Positions 1-11,124 are shown, counted from the first letter of the stretch. The stretch is 64,000 bases of DNA from Mesorhabditis belari (GCA_958450365.1 CAUEEP010000728.1:1636001-1700000); one strand, 5' to 3'. Numbers and translations are program-made. The notes: generated by a model from the sequence alone, not told the origin.

Positions 1-171
1 TTTTTGAAAGTCAGCGCCATTTCATAGCCGCCAATAGATTTCTACAGGCTTTAGTGAGATTTGGTTTTAATCAAATCACCAAAAAAAGCTTTCTGTACGA
101 TAGTTTTTTAGATTAGCATCTTTTAGAAAGCATTACCGCAAGAAACAGGCAATGATTCAGGTCTGGCTTAC

Positions 172-250
172 CTGAGTATCATACTATGTGGGTCAGGCCA
201 GTGGTAAAGCCAGTACTGAGAAATCGGTCTTGGAATATCCTTGCTTTTCA
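172..250 (-). CDS. Protein tyrosine phosphatase exon (WPD loop)
   Basis: Internal exon of 79 nt with a strong acceptor (TTTCAG) at its 5' side and a CAG|GTAAGC-type donor at 172. It enters in phase 2 and leaves with two bases. The translation contains the stretch ISQYWLYHWPD. This matches the classical PTP pattern of an aromatic strand (Q-Y/F-x-x-x) leading into the WPD loop, whose Asp is the general acid in phosphotyrosine hydrolysis. The usual WPDHGVP continuation is altered here to WPDPHS, so this may be a divergent or inactive nematode-type member. The exon carrying the HCxxGxxR active site should lie to the left and is not in the window. The next downstream segment opens in frame but meets TGA at about position 13, so a pseudogene cannot be excluded. 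The family call is inferred from one motif. Confidence 0.55.
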
Positions 251-331
251 CTGAAATGACATTTGTTATCTTAAAAAGTGTTCTTTGAAATCCAAAAAAT
301 CGCAGAGCTACTGTTGCGTTTGATCTTTTGG

Positions 332-367
332 CATTAGATTAGCATTAGATCAAACGATCTAATGCTA
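332..367. repeat. Short perfect hairpin
   Basis: A stem of about 16 bp (AGATTAGCATTAGATC and its complement) with a 4-nt loop lies just upstream (in gene sense) of the PTP exon. No function is assigned. Confidence 0.6.
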
Positions 368-905
368 ATCTGTATATTGTAGTCTCTGGTGTTCCTTTTG
401 ATTTCCGATCTTCAAGACCATCAAGTTCATCTTTCCATGACACGTTCTCCTATTTTTATTCTTTATCCTTTCTATTGAATAACAATTGTTCATCTGGAAT
501 TCTTATTTTTTTTTAAATTTTTGATCTATGAACTTTGTCGTAGTGAAAACCACAAAATCATACGTTGAATGGAAGCACCTGTGAGAGTTTCCAAGAGAAT
601 TCTTTGCTCTTTTTTCCTTTTAATTATTCCGTTTTTGTCTCGTCGAACTTGTCGTATCAAAATGAAAAAAAAGGAGAACCCAAAGAATTCGAAAAGAATT
701 GAAAAAAAAATGTTCTAACATCCAAAAATGCAAATCCTCTTAAAAATGTTTTCGTGTAGGATGTTTGCCAAGAAAAACGGCGAAAGAATGACAAAAATAC
801 AACTGAAAATAGAAAATTGTTCCCTCTAAATAGATCTATAGAATTCTTGAATCTATTGAAATTGTGTGTGAAGAAAGAATAAAGAGAATTTTGGGAAAAA
901 CAAAA

Positions 906-971
906 ATATGATCTGGATGGATGATGGATGGATGGATAGCTATTGTTCCTGATGGATGGATAGCTATTGTT
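906..971. repeat. GGAT-rich tandem repeat
   Basis: Short array of GGAT units followed by a duplicated GGATAGCTATTGTT block. Confidence 0.75.
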
Positions 972-1242
972 TGGGGGGGTAATCTCTGAAACTGTAGCTT
1001 TGTAAGTGGGAGATTCTTTTTTCTGAAAATATATGATATCAATAAGAAATAATATAAAATGACGGAACAATGAGGCAAAATTGGTTTTGCAAATTTTCAT
1101 TTCGTCACAAATTGACGTGTGTTATTTGATCATTTAAGGGAAGCCTTCCAGTAGACTCTGTAAGTCGAGATCCTTTATTTTGTCAGCAATAGAAACCTTG
1201 CTGTTCTTCGAGTTGGAACTAGAGCAGATCAAAAACTTGCGC

Positions 1243-1312
1243 GCCGCCGGGACTCGAACCCGCGACCTTTCGCTTACCGGGCAACTGTGCTAACCATTAC
1301 ACCACAAAGGAC
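1243..1312 (-). tRNA. tRNA-like sequence, probably a pseudogene
   Basis: The minus strand has an ideal Pol III A box (TGGTGTAATGG) and, about 40 nt further, an ideal B box (GGTTCGAGTCC). The D arm resembles Gln/Glu-type tRNAs. The acceptor stem does not pair and the anticodon stem has mismatches, so a functional tRNA is unlikely. It could still be transcribed by Pol III or be the head of a tRNA-derived SINE. I call no anticodon. Confidence 0.5.
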
Positions 1313-1392
1313 TTGATTTTCCGTACTCCAGAGGGAGTTAACTTTTGTCGTAGAAGTTTTGACAAAAGGCTGTTCAAAGCGGGGTTCTCATT

Positions 1393-1468
1393 GCAGCCAT
1401 GGCTGACTGCCTAGGGGCCTAGTATCCTAGTCGGGAGGTCGAGGGTTCAATCCCGGCTAGGCTCTTCG
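1393..1468 (+). tRNA. tRNA-like sequence, probably a pseudogene
   Basis: A perfect B box (GGTTCAATCCC) is preceded by a degenerate D-arm/A-box region (TGGCTGACTGCC) resembling Leu/Ser-type tRNAs. Stems pair poorly. It lies 80 bp from an opposite-strand tRNA-like sequence of different type, so the two are not simple copies of each other. Confidence 0.4.
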
Positions 1469-2227
1469 GCTAGGCTTTAAGGATTTTTTTCCTCTATATT
1501 TAGGATTTGTGATTGTTTGTACCACATTATTTGTGTGAATCAATATGTTTTTTCAAAATAAGCCAGACAAGGTCAAAAACAAGAGCTCGAGTTCGGCTAG
1601 AAGGTAGATCCATGACCGACTCAGAGACTTTTTGAGTTAAGCTAGGCAAGGTTAGAAGTCAGATCATTGGCTATGATTTTTGCAAGAACTCCTCTGGTCA
1701 TTGTTTTGTGATATCTATAACAAATCGTGTTATACATTGATGAAACAATGGATTTGCATTTTTCCCCACAATGTCGTACCATTTAATCATTTAAAACAAA
1801 AGAATTGGATTTTGAAAAAATTGCTCATAGAATTTCGTTCTTTTTCTGATTTGAATAATTTGATCTCATCGTTTGATTTGATGGGTTTCCAAAGTATTTT
1901 TTTCCAAGAAATTTGCAAAATCTGAAGCGTCACAAGTTTTTTTTTCAAAGCAAGAGCAAAGCGAACATCGATAACAGCAGATTAATCTCATTGTTATACA
2001 TAAATTATTCTTTTTTTTTTGTCAGGATTCACTTATTTTTTTTTCTTTTTGAGGTATAGTTTGGGGTGTACTTGATAACAGTGCTCATTGTCATTGTAAA
2101 AATGGAGTTTTGGAGTAAGAATCAAGAATGGAGTAAGAAGAAAGAATGTAAGAATGGAGTTTTTTTTAGTGGAAAGTTTTGACTTTTGAAAACTTGTGAG
2201 TTTCTCAATTTCTACTATCCTAACCTG

Positions 2228-2705
2228 GAATAATAAACCGTCTTCTCTCTAATAGTAGTGCATCCTGAGCGTTGTCTAAATTCCTCAAAATCTCGAAAAG
2301 CGCTTATCAGAACCTATCGATGTGGGGTCGGAAAATGTAGCTGACGATGAGATCTTGTGAGGGATTTGAGTGTTGGAATTCTGGGAAAACTTGGAGACTT
2401 TAAAATAGTGATCAACTCGGCTCACCGGGAAATATTAGGGAAATAAATCAGTCTGATCTACTAGCCTAACCTGGAATCATATACCGTCTTCTCTCTAATA
2501 GTAGTGTACCCAAAGCTTCCCCTAAATTCCTCGAAATCTCGAGAACCGCTTATCAGAACCTATCGATGTGGGGTCGGAAAATGTAGCTGACGATAAGATC
2601 TGGTGAGGGATTAGAGTGTTGAGCTTCTGCAAAAGCTTGAAAACCGTAAAATCGCCATCAACTCGGCTCGGCGGGGTGCACTACTATTAGAGAGAATACG
2701 GTAAG
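2228..2705. repeat. Dispersed MITE-like repeat, two copies in tandem
   Basis: Two copies (about 2228-2450 and 2457-2705) share a block containing CTCTCTAATAGTAGTG, a CTCGAAATCTCGAGAACCGC-like core and a TAGCTGACGATGAGATCT-like tail. The end of the second copy carries the first motif inverted (CACTACTATTAGAGAG), so the whole resembles a terminal-inverted-repeat element. Related copies lie at 3640-3870 and 15550-16138. No coding capacity is seen. Confidence 0.6.
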
Positions 2706-3281
2706 CGATTGTAATCACAGTGTCCAAAAATCTCGATAGGTGAATTTGCTAAATGTTTTGTTTGCAGGTAGATTTCTAGAAAGTTTGAAAATCGATTTTT
2801 ATCGTTTGATTGCTTTTACAATTGCGATATTTACTTCCGAATTTCTGGAAATTACTTGAACTTCGAGGTGAAACTCATCATTTCTCCACTTTTCACCATT
2901 CTTTGCTCTCGTTCCTCTTTGGGGTCAGCTTGGAGAGGTGAATTTTGTTCAAATCCTTGGGATATTCATCGAAGAGAAAATCCGCAAAAAAAAATTCTCA
3001 TCAAAATGATTCGTTTTTCCCGAGAATCGTGCGTTTTTGTGTGAAATCCGAAAGGATTTCAATGATTTGACACTTTTTTTCTCTATGAAAATGAGTATCG
3101 ACTGTGTAATCGTAGGGAAAATCTTGAAAAATCCTTAAAAATCCTAGCGTAATCGAAAAGGGAAATGACTGTGGGGTGAATGTCAGTGAGTGGGATATTT
3201 TTGTAATACAACAATGATAGGATTGAGGGGAATTTCGAGGGAAAAATCATCAAAGTCGAAAGGAGAATTCGAAAGAAATTC

Positions 3282-3788
3282 CTTTGTTTTGAGGGTTCTT
3301 CTTTTCACGTAAATCGGTTACAAATGGGAATGTAAAGTTTGCCGAAAATAGATTTTCATGATTATTTGAAAGGGCAAGTGGTGACTTTAAGTAGTGTTAA
3401 GGTAAAGATGATGATGAAATAAATGAGCGGATTCACGCAAACGCAAGCAATCTGGCGCACAGTTTAGAAGGGTTTTTGTTCACGTCTAGAAGCTCTAGAA
3501 GCTGGTCGATAAAGGAAAATATTTGTGGAAAGTTGTTTAATTGTATGTAGTGATTTTGTGTATCTTTTGTTCGAGACGAGTCACCAAAAAGCTGCCGTAT
3601 AATAAAACACTAGAAATACCGTACCTTAAACAATGTACATGTATAAAAAATCTAGCTGACGATGAGATCTAGTGGGGGATTTGAGTGTTGGAATTCTGGG
3701 AAAACTTGGAAACTTTAAAATAGTGATCAACTCGGCTCACCGGGAAATGTTAGGGAAATAGATCAGTCTGTTCTACTAGCCTAACCTG
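3282..3788. repeat. 507-bp duplicated block, copy A
   Basis: Nearly colinear, by eye above 90% identical, with copy B at 15627-16138 in direct orientation, about 12 kb away. It carries ATGAGCGGATTCACGCAAAC and the CTCTAGAAGCT motif. Flanks are permuted relative to copy B: the AAGCTTCGCCTAAATTGCTC block follows copy A but precedes copy B. Confidence 0.75.
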
Positions 3789-3960
3789 GAATCATATACC
3801 GTCGTCTCTCTAATAGTAGTGTACCGAAAGCTTCGCCTAAATTGCTCGAAATCTCGAGAACCGCTTCTCAGAACCTTTGTGTATCTTTTGTTCGAGACGA
3901 GTCACCAAAAAGCTGACGTCTAATAAAACACCAGAAATACCGTACCTTAAACGCCGTATA
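3789..3960. repeat. Repeat junction and partial second copy
   Basis: After copy A comes the CTCTCTAATAGTAGTG block, then a restart of the interior of copy A (from GTGTATCTTTTGTTCGAGAC), giving an X-Y-X' order consistent with a tandem or circular intermediate. Confidence 0.6.
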
Positions 3961-4830
3961 AAAAAAAAGGCCGTATAAAAGAACACCTTTTTCTCCATTT
4001 AGTCAGAATTTTCTCTTGTTTTTTGTGAAAGTTGGTTTTCTTTTGTTACTTTACTTGTGATACTTTGATATCGCAAGTAAATTGACAAATACTTTCACAA
4101 CCTTCATCGAAGTGATTCCTTTAGATCAAGATCTCTCTAGATTTAGCTCTCTCTAGATCAACACATTGTTTCTTTAAGCTTCGTTAAAACATTGTATTGA
4201 ATAAATTTTGTTTTATTATTCATACAAGCATAAGCACACAAGTCTAGCCACATCTAGTCACAATTCAATTCAAGCACTAGTAATTCGTAATACAGAAAAA
4301 ATTGGTTTTTGCCATAGTTATAGGCTAATTTAGTTTTTTCCAATATAGTTCCACTATAATCCAAAAGGAACACACTTTAGTTAAAAAAAAACCCTTTTTG
4401 CCATGCTCTCTTGATAAAATGCATAATCGAATACTCGAAAACAGCCAAACATTACAAAAGTATACCTAAGTCAGAGCCAAACAAACAAATTAAGCAGCAC
4501 TTAAGTACTCTTTAAAGATTGTTTTGAAGCTCAAATTTAGCCAGTGGGACGTGCAAATATAAGTTCTAATTTCAAACATCAACTTAGGGCAAGATGATGA
4601 TTGTTTTAGACAAAGACTAAGCCAAGTCAAAGCCAAGAAACAAAGTCAACCGGACTCTCAACTGGTCAACCAAGAGTTTAACACTCTATTCCTAATATGC
4701 ATGTGTTTTGTGCCAGCGTTGATGCATACTCTTTCTAAATTCGTTAAAACTTTAAAAGTAGAAAGCTTCAAAAGCACAAAAATCTATCAACCCCCTTGTT
4801 TTTGAGGATTTTTCTTCACACACAAATCCA
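3961..4830. other. AT-rich intergenic or intronic stretch
   Basis: No convincing ORF, splice pair or repeat beyond short A/T runs. Confidence 0.5.
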
Positions 4831-5048
4831 AGAAATCCACCCTCTCATCACTCGAATCACGATCTTCTCTCGATTCCAATTCCCCAAATTGGCCCATTCA
4901 CTTTTCTCCCATTATTGCCCATTTCTTCAGCTCGAAAATCTGAGGGTTTAACTCGGGCAAAAACATTTGCATTACATTTCTTCGTTTTCATTTTTTACTA
5001 CAAATTGAAATATCGGAATTGCAATATTCTTGTTCAAAAAAAACACGC
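4831..5048. repeat. Duplicated 210-bp block, copy 1
   Basis: Matches 5915-6127 in direct orientation (shared landmarks AGAAATCCACCCTCTCATCA and CCCATTATTGCCCATTTC). The second copy has an internal duplication of the CCCATTCACTT segment and lacks a short stretch. Confidence 0.75.
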
Positions 5049-5306
5049 AAAGCTCGAGATTAGTACTGAGATTTTTGGAGGCAATTTTCTTAAAGACTCT
5101 CTCTTCCAATAAACTAAAATATTCGACTTTTCGGGAAAACTTTTATGAATGGGGAAAATGGTTTTTCTTGAGATTAAGGAAAGATATGAGATGATTAATT
5201 TCGAAGGCAAATGGAGCAATGGAGCTTAGGCAAATGTTGACAGGGATGCGATGAAATTGAATGGATTTGATGGATAATGGATAGTTTTGAAATGCACTAA
5301 TTTTAC

Positions 5307-5429
5307 CTGTGAATGTCTTTCTGTTTTCTTGAGATCTTCGGATAGTGAAACATTTTGAGAATCTTTACCTTTGTCTATAGTTTGATTGAGAACTTCAGAG
5401 CAATGGATAGTTGGGGGAAAAGAGAGATT
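5307..5429 (-). CDS. Candidate internal exon, unknown protein
   Basis: A 41-codon open segment (123 nt) with an acceptor ending TTAG and a donor CACAG|GTAAAA. The translation is hydrophilic and balanced (contains SEVLNQTIDKGKDSQNVSL), unlike the low-complexity shadows around it. An in-frame stop sits in the acceptor, as expected at an intron edge. No family is recognised. Open stretches of this length occur by chance here, so the call rests on both splice signals and composition. Confidence 0.4.
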
Positions 5430-5693
5430 CTAATTGTTTATTACTCCGCGAGAAGTTCAGTGACACGCTGCGATAAGTAAGATGATTTACAAGGCTAGAT
5501 TTGTTGTTCAATGTTTTTGACAAAAAATCTTTGTTCTTTTTCAATAGAAGAAGCTTATTATCTCAAGAAATCAGCAAAAATGTGATTTTTTAACCATAAA
5601 CAAACAGCATTAGAGAAAGGAAGGAAATTTAAAGCTCAAACTCGAGAAAACCGTTAAAAGAATATGAGTATTTTAATGTTAAAAGATATTTAC

Positions 5694-5766
5694 ATTTGAA
5701 ATGCTTTGAAATGCTTTGAAAGGCTTTGAAAGGCTTTGAAAGGCTTTGAAATGCTTTGAAATGCGT
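5694..5766. repeat. 11-bp minisatellite
   Basis: About six tandem copies of TTTGAAATGC or TTTGAAAGGC units. Confidence 0.85.
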
Positions 5767-5914
5767 GTAATGCTTTGTGTAGATACAGTAGTTTTTTGTA
5801 GGTTTCTCGATCAACTCTTGATACGGTCCTATTCAAACAAATCGAATAGCTTTTTTTGTTTAACTCAAACTTTTTTTGAAGTAAGTCCCTGATTTTGTGC
5901 GAGATGATGAGTGC

Positions 5915-6127
5915 GAGAAATCCACCCTCTCATCACTCGAATCACGATCTTCTCTCGATTCCAATTCCCCCAAATTGCCCATTCACTTGTCTCCCATTAT
6001 TGCCCATTCACTTTTCTCCCATTATTGCCCATTTCTTCAGCTCGAAAATCTGAGGGCAAAAACATTTCTTCCTTTTCATTTTTTACTACAAATTGCAATA
6101 TCGGAAATTCTTGTTCAAAAAATGATG
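5915..6127. repeat. Duplicated 210-bp block, copy 2
   Basis: Direct-orientation copy of 4831-5048, about 0.9 kb away. Confidence 0.75.
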
Positions 6128-6300
6128 AGTCTTCTTTTTTTCCCTCCTACCGTATCTAAAACCATGGACATAATTTCTTGTAGTCCTCTCCAAAAACATC
6201 AAAAAGCGGAAATTGGATAATGAATGCTGGCAAAAGTCTTGTTATTTTCCTGTTCGTGCGGGCGGAAATTAGAGGATCAAAACCGTTTTGGGTATGCTGA

Positions 6301-6512
6301 AAACTGAAGAAGAAAGAAGAAGAAAGAAGAAGAAAGAAGAAGAAAGAAGAAGAAAGAAGAAGAAAGAAGAAGAAAGAAGAAGAAAGAAGAAAGAAGAAGA
6401 AGAAGAAGAAAGAAGAAGAAAGAAGAAGAAAGAAGAAGAAAGAAGAAGAAAGAAGAGAAGAAGAAAGAAGAAGGAAGAAGAAGGAAGAAGAAGGAAGAAG
6501 AAGAAAAGCAAA
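6301..6512. repeat. Polypurine GAA/AAG microsatellite
   Basis: About 210 bp of AAGAAGAAAG-type repeats with no pyrimidine on this strand. Such mirror-symmetric purine tracts can form triplex (H-DNA) structures. ORFs across it are low-complexity artefacts. Confidence 0.95.
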
Positions 6513-6702
6513 AAGTTGGCGAAATGATAAGTGGTGATTAGTGGGAAATTTGAAGAAATACTAAAAATAAATGCGGGGAAAAATGAAGATTTTTCTGTTT
6601 CTAAATCTTTCGACCAACGTTCAACAGCGTGTTGTTTTCGTTTTTATTTGGATGAGGTGAAGATTGGTTTTTTTTCTTATCTTAAGTTGGATATGTGTTC
6701 AG

Positions 6703-6829
6703 TACAATGATTGAAATTGTTAATCTGATGAAAAGGGCGATGAGAATGGATTGGTTTGAATGCATGGATGAGGAAATCTTTGACCAAGAGAAAAAGCAAG
6801 CTTTTGGCAACACTTATCCGATTATATGA
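6703..6829 (+). CDS. Candidate terminal exon, unknown protein
   Basis: An acceptor (ATGTGTTCAG) is followed by a frame that includes ATG at 6707 and runs 40 codons to TGA. The peptide (for example MRMDWFECMDEEIFDQEKK) is acidic and well balanced. The opposite strand is also open, so strand is not certain. No family recognised. Confidence 0.35.
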
Positions 6830-7021
6830 TTTGTGTGAACTTGGAAACTTGGAAAAGAAAAGGTGAAGAGATTGACGCATCAGGAAATGGTCAACAACAA
6901 GAACTTGGATTTGATTGGGATTGAGATTGAGGGGGAAAAAAGACGAAGAACATAATCAAAATCAAATAAAAATGCAATAAAGTCGATGTTTTTGTTAAAA
7001 TTCTGCATGTAAAGGGATTAA

Positions 7022-7390
7022 ATTTTTAGAGAAAAGGAACCAAATTTGTAGAGAAAAGGAACCAAATTTGTAGAGAAAAGAAACCAAGTTTATAGAGAAA
7101 AGAAACCAAATTTGTAGAGAAAAGAAACCAAATTTGTAGAGAAAAGGAACCAAATTTGTAGAGAAAAGAAACCAAATTAGAGAAAAGGAACCAAATTTGT
7201 AGAGAAAAGGAACCAAATTTGTAGAGAAAAGGAACCAAATTAGAGAAAAGGAACCAAATTTGTAGAGAAAAGAAACCAAATTTGTAGAGAAAAGGGACCA
7301 AGTTTATAGAGAAAAGAAACCAAATTTGTAGAGAAAAGGAACCAAATTTGTACAGAAAAGAAACCAAGTTTATAGAGAAAAGAAACCAAA
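7022..7390. repeat. 22-bp minisatellite
   Basis: About 16 copies of AGAGAAAAGGAACCAAATTT-type units, some shortened. Minus-strand ORFs over it (WFLFSTNLVPF repeats) are by-products. Confidence 0.95.
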
Positions 7391-7392
7391 AG

Positions 7393-7447
7393 AACCGAAA
7401 ATCCCCTACATTGCTTGTTTTTTCACGTAATGTAGGGGATTTTCGTA
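7393..7447. repeat. Hairpin with 17-bp stem
   Basis: CGAAAATCCCCTACATT pairs with AATGTAGGGGATTTTCG across a loop of about 16 nt, directly at the end of the 22-bp array. It could be a mini foldback element; no evidence for an expressed small RNA. Confidence 0.7.
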
Positions 7448-8270
7448 AAACCATCAAAGCAAATTTCGAGATTTAGCAATAGCAAATTGTTCATAAAGTA
7501 CATAAACAACGTTTGCTTGAACTTTATAGCAAAAACATGTATAATAAAGTAAAGAAATGAATGGCAAAAGAATTTGGGAGGAATTGGTTCGATAAAAGAA
7601 GAGAAAAACTAATAAAATAAAACTGTTAAACAAATAATAAACAAATAATAACTGTTAAACAGTAATAAACAAGTAATTCTAACAAATTTACTTAATTTTA
7701 CATCTTCTAGAACGATTTATTGCACTATACAAAGCGAAATATTACAGGAAAACCATATAATTTTAGCAATAACAAACTTTTCATAAAGCTTGTTACTTGT
7801 TTATTAGTTTTTTTTTGCTGAATGTAATCAATCAGTCAATCTTCAAAGGATATTCAATCTAAACATTGCAAAAACAATCAAAATAGTCCTTTTTTGCAAA
7901 ATCATGCCAATTTGTGTTCTTTTTTTCAAATTTGATCTGAATATGATTGGAAACAATATAATTCTCTTTTTTTGTCATTTCAAAGTGTTTAAAACAAATA
8001 AGAGACTTTATCAAAACAAAAAAAACATCGTAGAAAATGATTTTGAAGAGAGGAAACAATGAAGAAAAATTTCTTTATAAAGACACAATTACAGTAATCC
8101 GATGTATCAAAAAGAGCCGTGTTTTAGAAAAAACACAATGTTAACTTTTAGCAACAAAATGTTTCAACATTCGAGTTGAAACAAAAAATCTTTACATTTA
8201 AAATAAGGCTAGAAAACTTGGCTTTCGGGAAAGACAAGCTTCAGAACACTTACAAACTTCGAGTGTAAGA
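7448..8270. other. AT-rich stretch without a recognisable gene
   Basis: Short ORFs only, no splice-supported exon. Confidence 0.5.
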
Positions 8271-8271
8271 A

Positions 8272-8698
8272 AGAAAGAAAGAAAGCAAAGCCAAAGCAAA
8301 GCCAAAGCAAAGCCAAAGCAAAGCCAAAGCAAAGCCAAAGCAAAGCCAAAGCAAAGCCAAAGCAAAGCCAAAGCCAAAGCCAAAGCAATGCAAAGCCAAA
8401 AGCCAAGCCAAAGCCAAGCCAAAGCAAAGCAAAGCCAAAGCAAAGCCAAAGCAAAAGCCAAGCCAAAGCAAAGCAAAGCAAAGCCAAAGCAAAGCTAAGC
8501 CAAAGCAAAGCAAAGCTAAGCTAAGCCAAAGCTAAGCCAAAGCAAAGCAAAGCCAAAGCCAAGCCAAAGCAAAGCCAAAGCCAAAGCCAAAGCAATGCAA
8601 AGCCAAAACCAAGCCAAAGCCAAGCCAAAGCAAAGCCAAGCCAAAGCAAAGCAAAGCCAAAGCAAAAGCAAAGCAAAGCTAAGCCAAAGCAAAAAGCT
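8272..8698. repeat. AGCCAAAGCAA minisatellite
   Basis: About 430 bp built from AAAGCC and AAAGCAA words, with a second-order repeat of around 180 bp (AGCAATGCAAAGCCAAAA occurs twice). All three minus-strand frames stay open because the units lack stops, so the leucine/alanine-rich ORFs are not genes. Confidence 0.95.
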
Positions 8699-8870
8699 CG
8701 ATTTGTATTAACTCATCAATTCTTAGCGTGTATCTTTGAAAGATCGTTTCCACCAAAGGGTTTATTTGATTATTTCTACTGACAATGAAATTCTCTTCTT
8801 CTTCATCACTAAGCTCATTTAAATTCGTTATTTCTCTGCTTAAACTATTCAATTTACTAGATCTGTAAAT
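8698..8870 (-). CDS. Candidate coding segment, unknown
   Basis: Downstream of a TTTACAG acceptor-like site the minus strand encodes an acidic, helical-looking segment (contains LNELSDEEEENFIVSRNN) that runs into the minisatellite. It could be a decayed exon whose 3' part was overgrown by the repeat. Weak evidence. Confidence 0.25.
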
Positions 8871-9133
8871 GGTATTATTTTCTGTTTTAATATCATTCAA
8901 GAAAGAAAAAAAATATAATATCATTATCCTTTCTTTCGATTACTTGCATGTAATTTAAATTTTTAAATTTGTTTTGAATCTTTTTTTTATGCTTTATGTG
9001 TTTTCAATCTTTTTTTATGCTTTCTTGATATAAGATAAAATAATCTTTGCAATTTACAATCTTTGCAGCATCATCAGTAAACATCATCAGTTTTAGAAGA
9101 TAGATTCTAAAAAGTTCAACAATCTCTAATTGT

Positions 9134-9251
9134 TTACATATTTACAATCTCTGCAGCATCATCAGTAAACAATTCCAGACAATTTTTCGATCGATTCAGA
9201 TTCAGAAAGCTCAAAGCCAGCTTTCTCGACTCTTTCATCAGATTTTTGTAG
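9134..9251 (-). CDS. Candidate terminal exon, unknown
   Basis: A TTGTATAG acceptor is followed after one base by 38 codons and TAA; the peptide contains LALSFLNLNRSKNCLELF. A GTAAAT donor just before the stop would allow a longer transcript. A 30-bp copy of the exon's end (TTTACTGATGATGCTGC) lies at about 9065-9090, so the locus has been locally duplicated. No family recognised. Confidence 0.35.
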
Positions 9252-9370
9252 CTATACAATAAACAAAATTAATCAGAAACGATATTTGAAAAGTTTATCG
9301 AAACACTCTCTTGACTCAAATAAGTTTTTAGATTACTTTTTGACTTTTGACTAGATTTTCTCGCTATCGG

Positions 9371-9576
9371 AGAGGGCTCCTCTTTCATCATCAATCGATC
9401 CATCTAACGACAGCTCCTCTTTCCTCATCAATCGATCCATCAATCGATCCATCTAACGACAGCTCCTCTTTCCTCATCAATCGATCCATCTAACGACGGC
9501 TCCTCTTTCATCATCAATCGATCCATCTAACGACAGCTCCTCTTTCCTCATCAATCAATCCATCTAACGACGGCTC
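9371..9576. repeat. 37-bp minisatellite
   Basis: Five copies of a unit containing CAATCGATCCATCTAACGAC; the second copy carries an extra CAATCGATCCAT. The unit length is not a multiple of three, so the overlapping ORF is not a conserved coding repeat. Confidence 0.9.
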
Positions 9577-10208
9577 ACCAGAAGAGACACAAGCTTTGGA
9601 CTCTCTGTCAAACTTTGGAATGCTTAAAAGAAATGCTGGAATGCTTGGAATGCTTTTTTTCACCGACCCCCCGCGTAAAAATTCTTTTCTTTCAACAAAA
9701 TAGGATTCAAAGGGCATCAAAAATTTTGTCATTATTCCAAAAAAGAATCTTTCTTTTTTCTCTCTTGCAAATTGCCTGTTTACATGTGGAAAGGGGTCAA
9801 CGTTCAATTTTAGAAGAGAAATTTTGAAAAAACTTCAACAATCTCTAATTGTTTACATCAATAGGGGAATCTTTTAACGGAAATTAGGGGAGAATTTTCT
9901 TTCGCTTTGAGTGATGTGCGTTTTTACACAAATTATGCAGTTTCACATGGTCGAATTGCCATATAATTGCCGTTTTTTTGCAAGTTCAATTGGTTCTCAA
10001 AAACATCAATTTCCGATAAAAAAATTAGATAAACAAAGCATCATGAAATTGCACCCTTGAGATTCAAAAAAAAAGCTTGGTTTGATGCTTTGTGATCAAT
10101 TAATGCAATTGATCATTGCAAAAATGGGTCAGCAAGATGGAGAAATGACAGCAAATGGGTTGTTTTTACTGTTTTTGTACGTTTTTTAATCTTTTTTTTG
10201 ATCTTTGA

Positions 10209-10337
10209 ACGAGTTTTGGAGTGAAATCATTGTCACAAAAGTTAAAAATTTGTGATAAATGTGAGAAAATTGTTGCCCGTAGGCATATTCACAAATGTAG
10301 AGGAAAACGCTGTAAAATAAACTACTGCAAATGGTAA
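10209..10337 (+). CDS. Candidate zinc-finger-like exon
   Basis: A 42-codon frame contains ICDKCEKIVARRHIHKC, i.e. C-x2-C-x8-H-x3-C, followed by two more Cys-spaced segments and TAA. A GTAAAT donor overlaps the end. The spacing resembles small C2HC zinc-binding knuckles. No acceptor is clear at the 5' side, and one short motif can arise by chance. Confidence 0.3.
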   Translation, partial: TSFGVKSLSQKLKICDKCEKIVARRHIHKCRGKRCKINYCKW

Positions 10338-10481
10338 ATATGAGTACTCAGAGCAGTCATAAAAGTTCACAAAAGTCAAGAATGAGTTCTGAGAGATGAT
10401 TTTTTTTATTAAGAAAATGATTATCTTTGATCGTTCCAGGTGTGAAATGTCAGAATGAGCGAGGAAATGTTGCGAGGAAAT

Positions 10482-10600
10482 GAGTTGAATGATTTGAATG
10501 ATTTGAATGATTTGAATGATTTGAATGATTTGAATGATTTGAATGAATTGAATGATTTGTATGATTTGTATGACTTGTATGATTTGTATGATTTGAAACA
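10482..10600. repeat. 9-bp minisatellite
   Basis: About 12 copies of GAATGATTT shading into GTATGATTT. Confidence 0.95.
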
Positions 10601-10984
10601 TAACCACATTGTCTTCGAACAGTTTTAGACTTCTAAATGGTGCTAGATTTGTCAAAAAAGATGACAATTTTTTGAATCAAAAAATCCTTAAGAGCTCTTT
10701 ATATTCTCAAGGGTCTCAAAAGCAAGAAATCCTCTTTGTATTGATCAAGAACTTTTCTTAGAAAGTTGAAGTTCTTTTGGTTCTTTTATGTGATTTTGAA
10801 GACAATGAATGGAACTGTGGCCAAGATTGTTTAACGCTGAAAAGCCTTTGCTTAAATTTAACACAATAGAGGTTCGATAGAAGTTCATCGATCTCATTTT
10901 TAGATTGAAATTTGCTTTCATTCTCATTTTTAGATTGAAATTTGCTTCTATCCTAGATCTTCAAAGTGCTGATCATTTCACTCA

Positions 10985-11122
10985 TTAGCTCTCCAAGTGT
11001 TCATCTTGACTTAAGATTTTCTTTTGGAACTCAAATTCTTGGCGTTCCTCTAGTTTAAGCTCTTCTTCCCATGGAGGTTGCTTTCCTCCTAGATCTCTCC
11101 TAGCTCCTAGATCCTCAAAGTG
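10985..11122 (-). CDS. Candidate exon, tandemly duplicated
   Basis: From a CAG boundary the minus strand encodes 45 residues to TAA, very rich in Glu/Lys/Gln (for example WEEELKLEERQEFEFQKK), a likely coiled coil. A second copy of the block at about 11130-11240 carries a 2-base insertion that breaks the same frame, so only one copy stays open. Function unknown. Confidence 0.4.
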   Translation of the reverse strand, partial: HFEDLGARRDLGGKQPPWEEELKLEERQEFEFQKKILSQDEHLES

Positions 11123-11124
11123 CT

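Noticed and set aside
657..1100. 147-codon minus ORF
   Set aside because: Phe/Ser-rich read-through of purine-rich plus strand with no splice sites or balanced composition.
7393..7447. microRNA precursor
   Set aside because: A stem of 17 bp perfect in sequence with no bulges or flanking precursor stem; better explained as a small inverted repeat.
8198..8513. Leu/Ala-rich membrane-like ORFs
   Set aside because: All three frames of the AGCCAAAGCAA array stay open; hydrophobicity is a composition effect.
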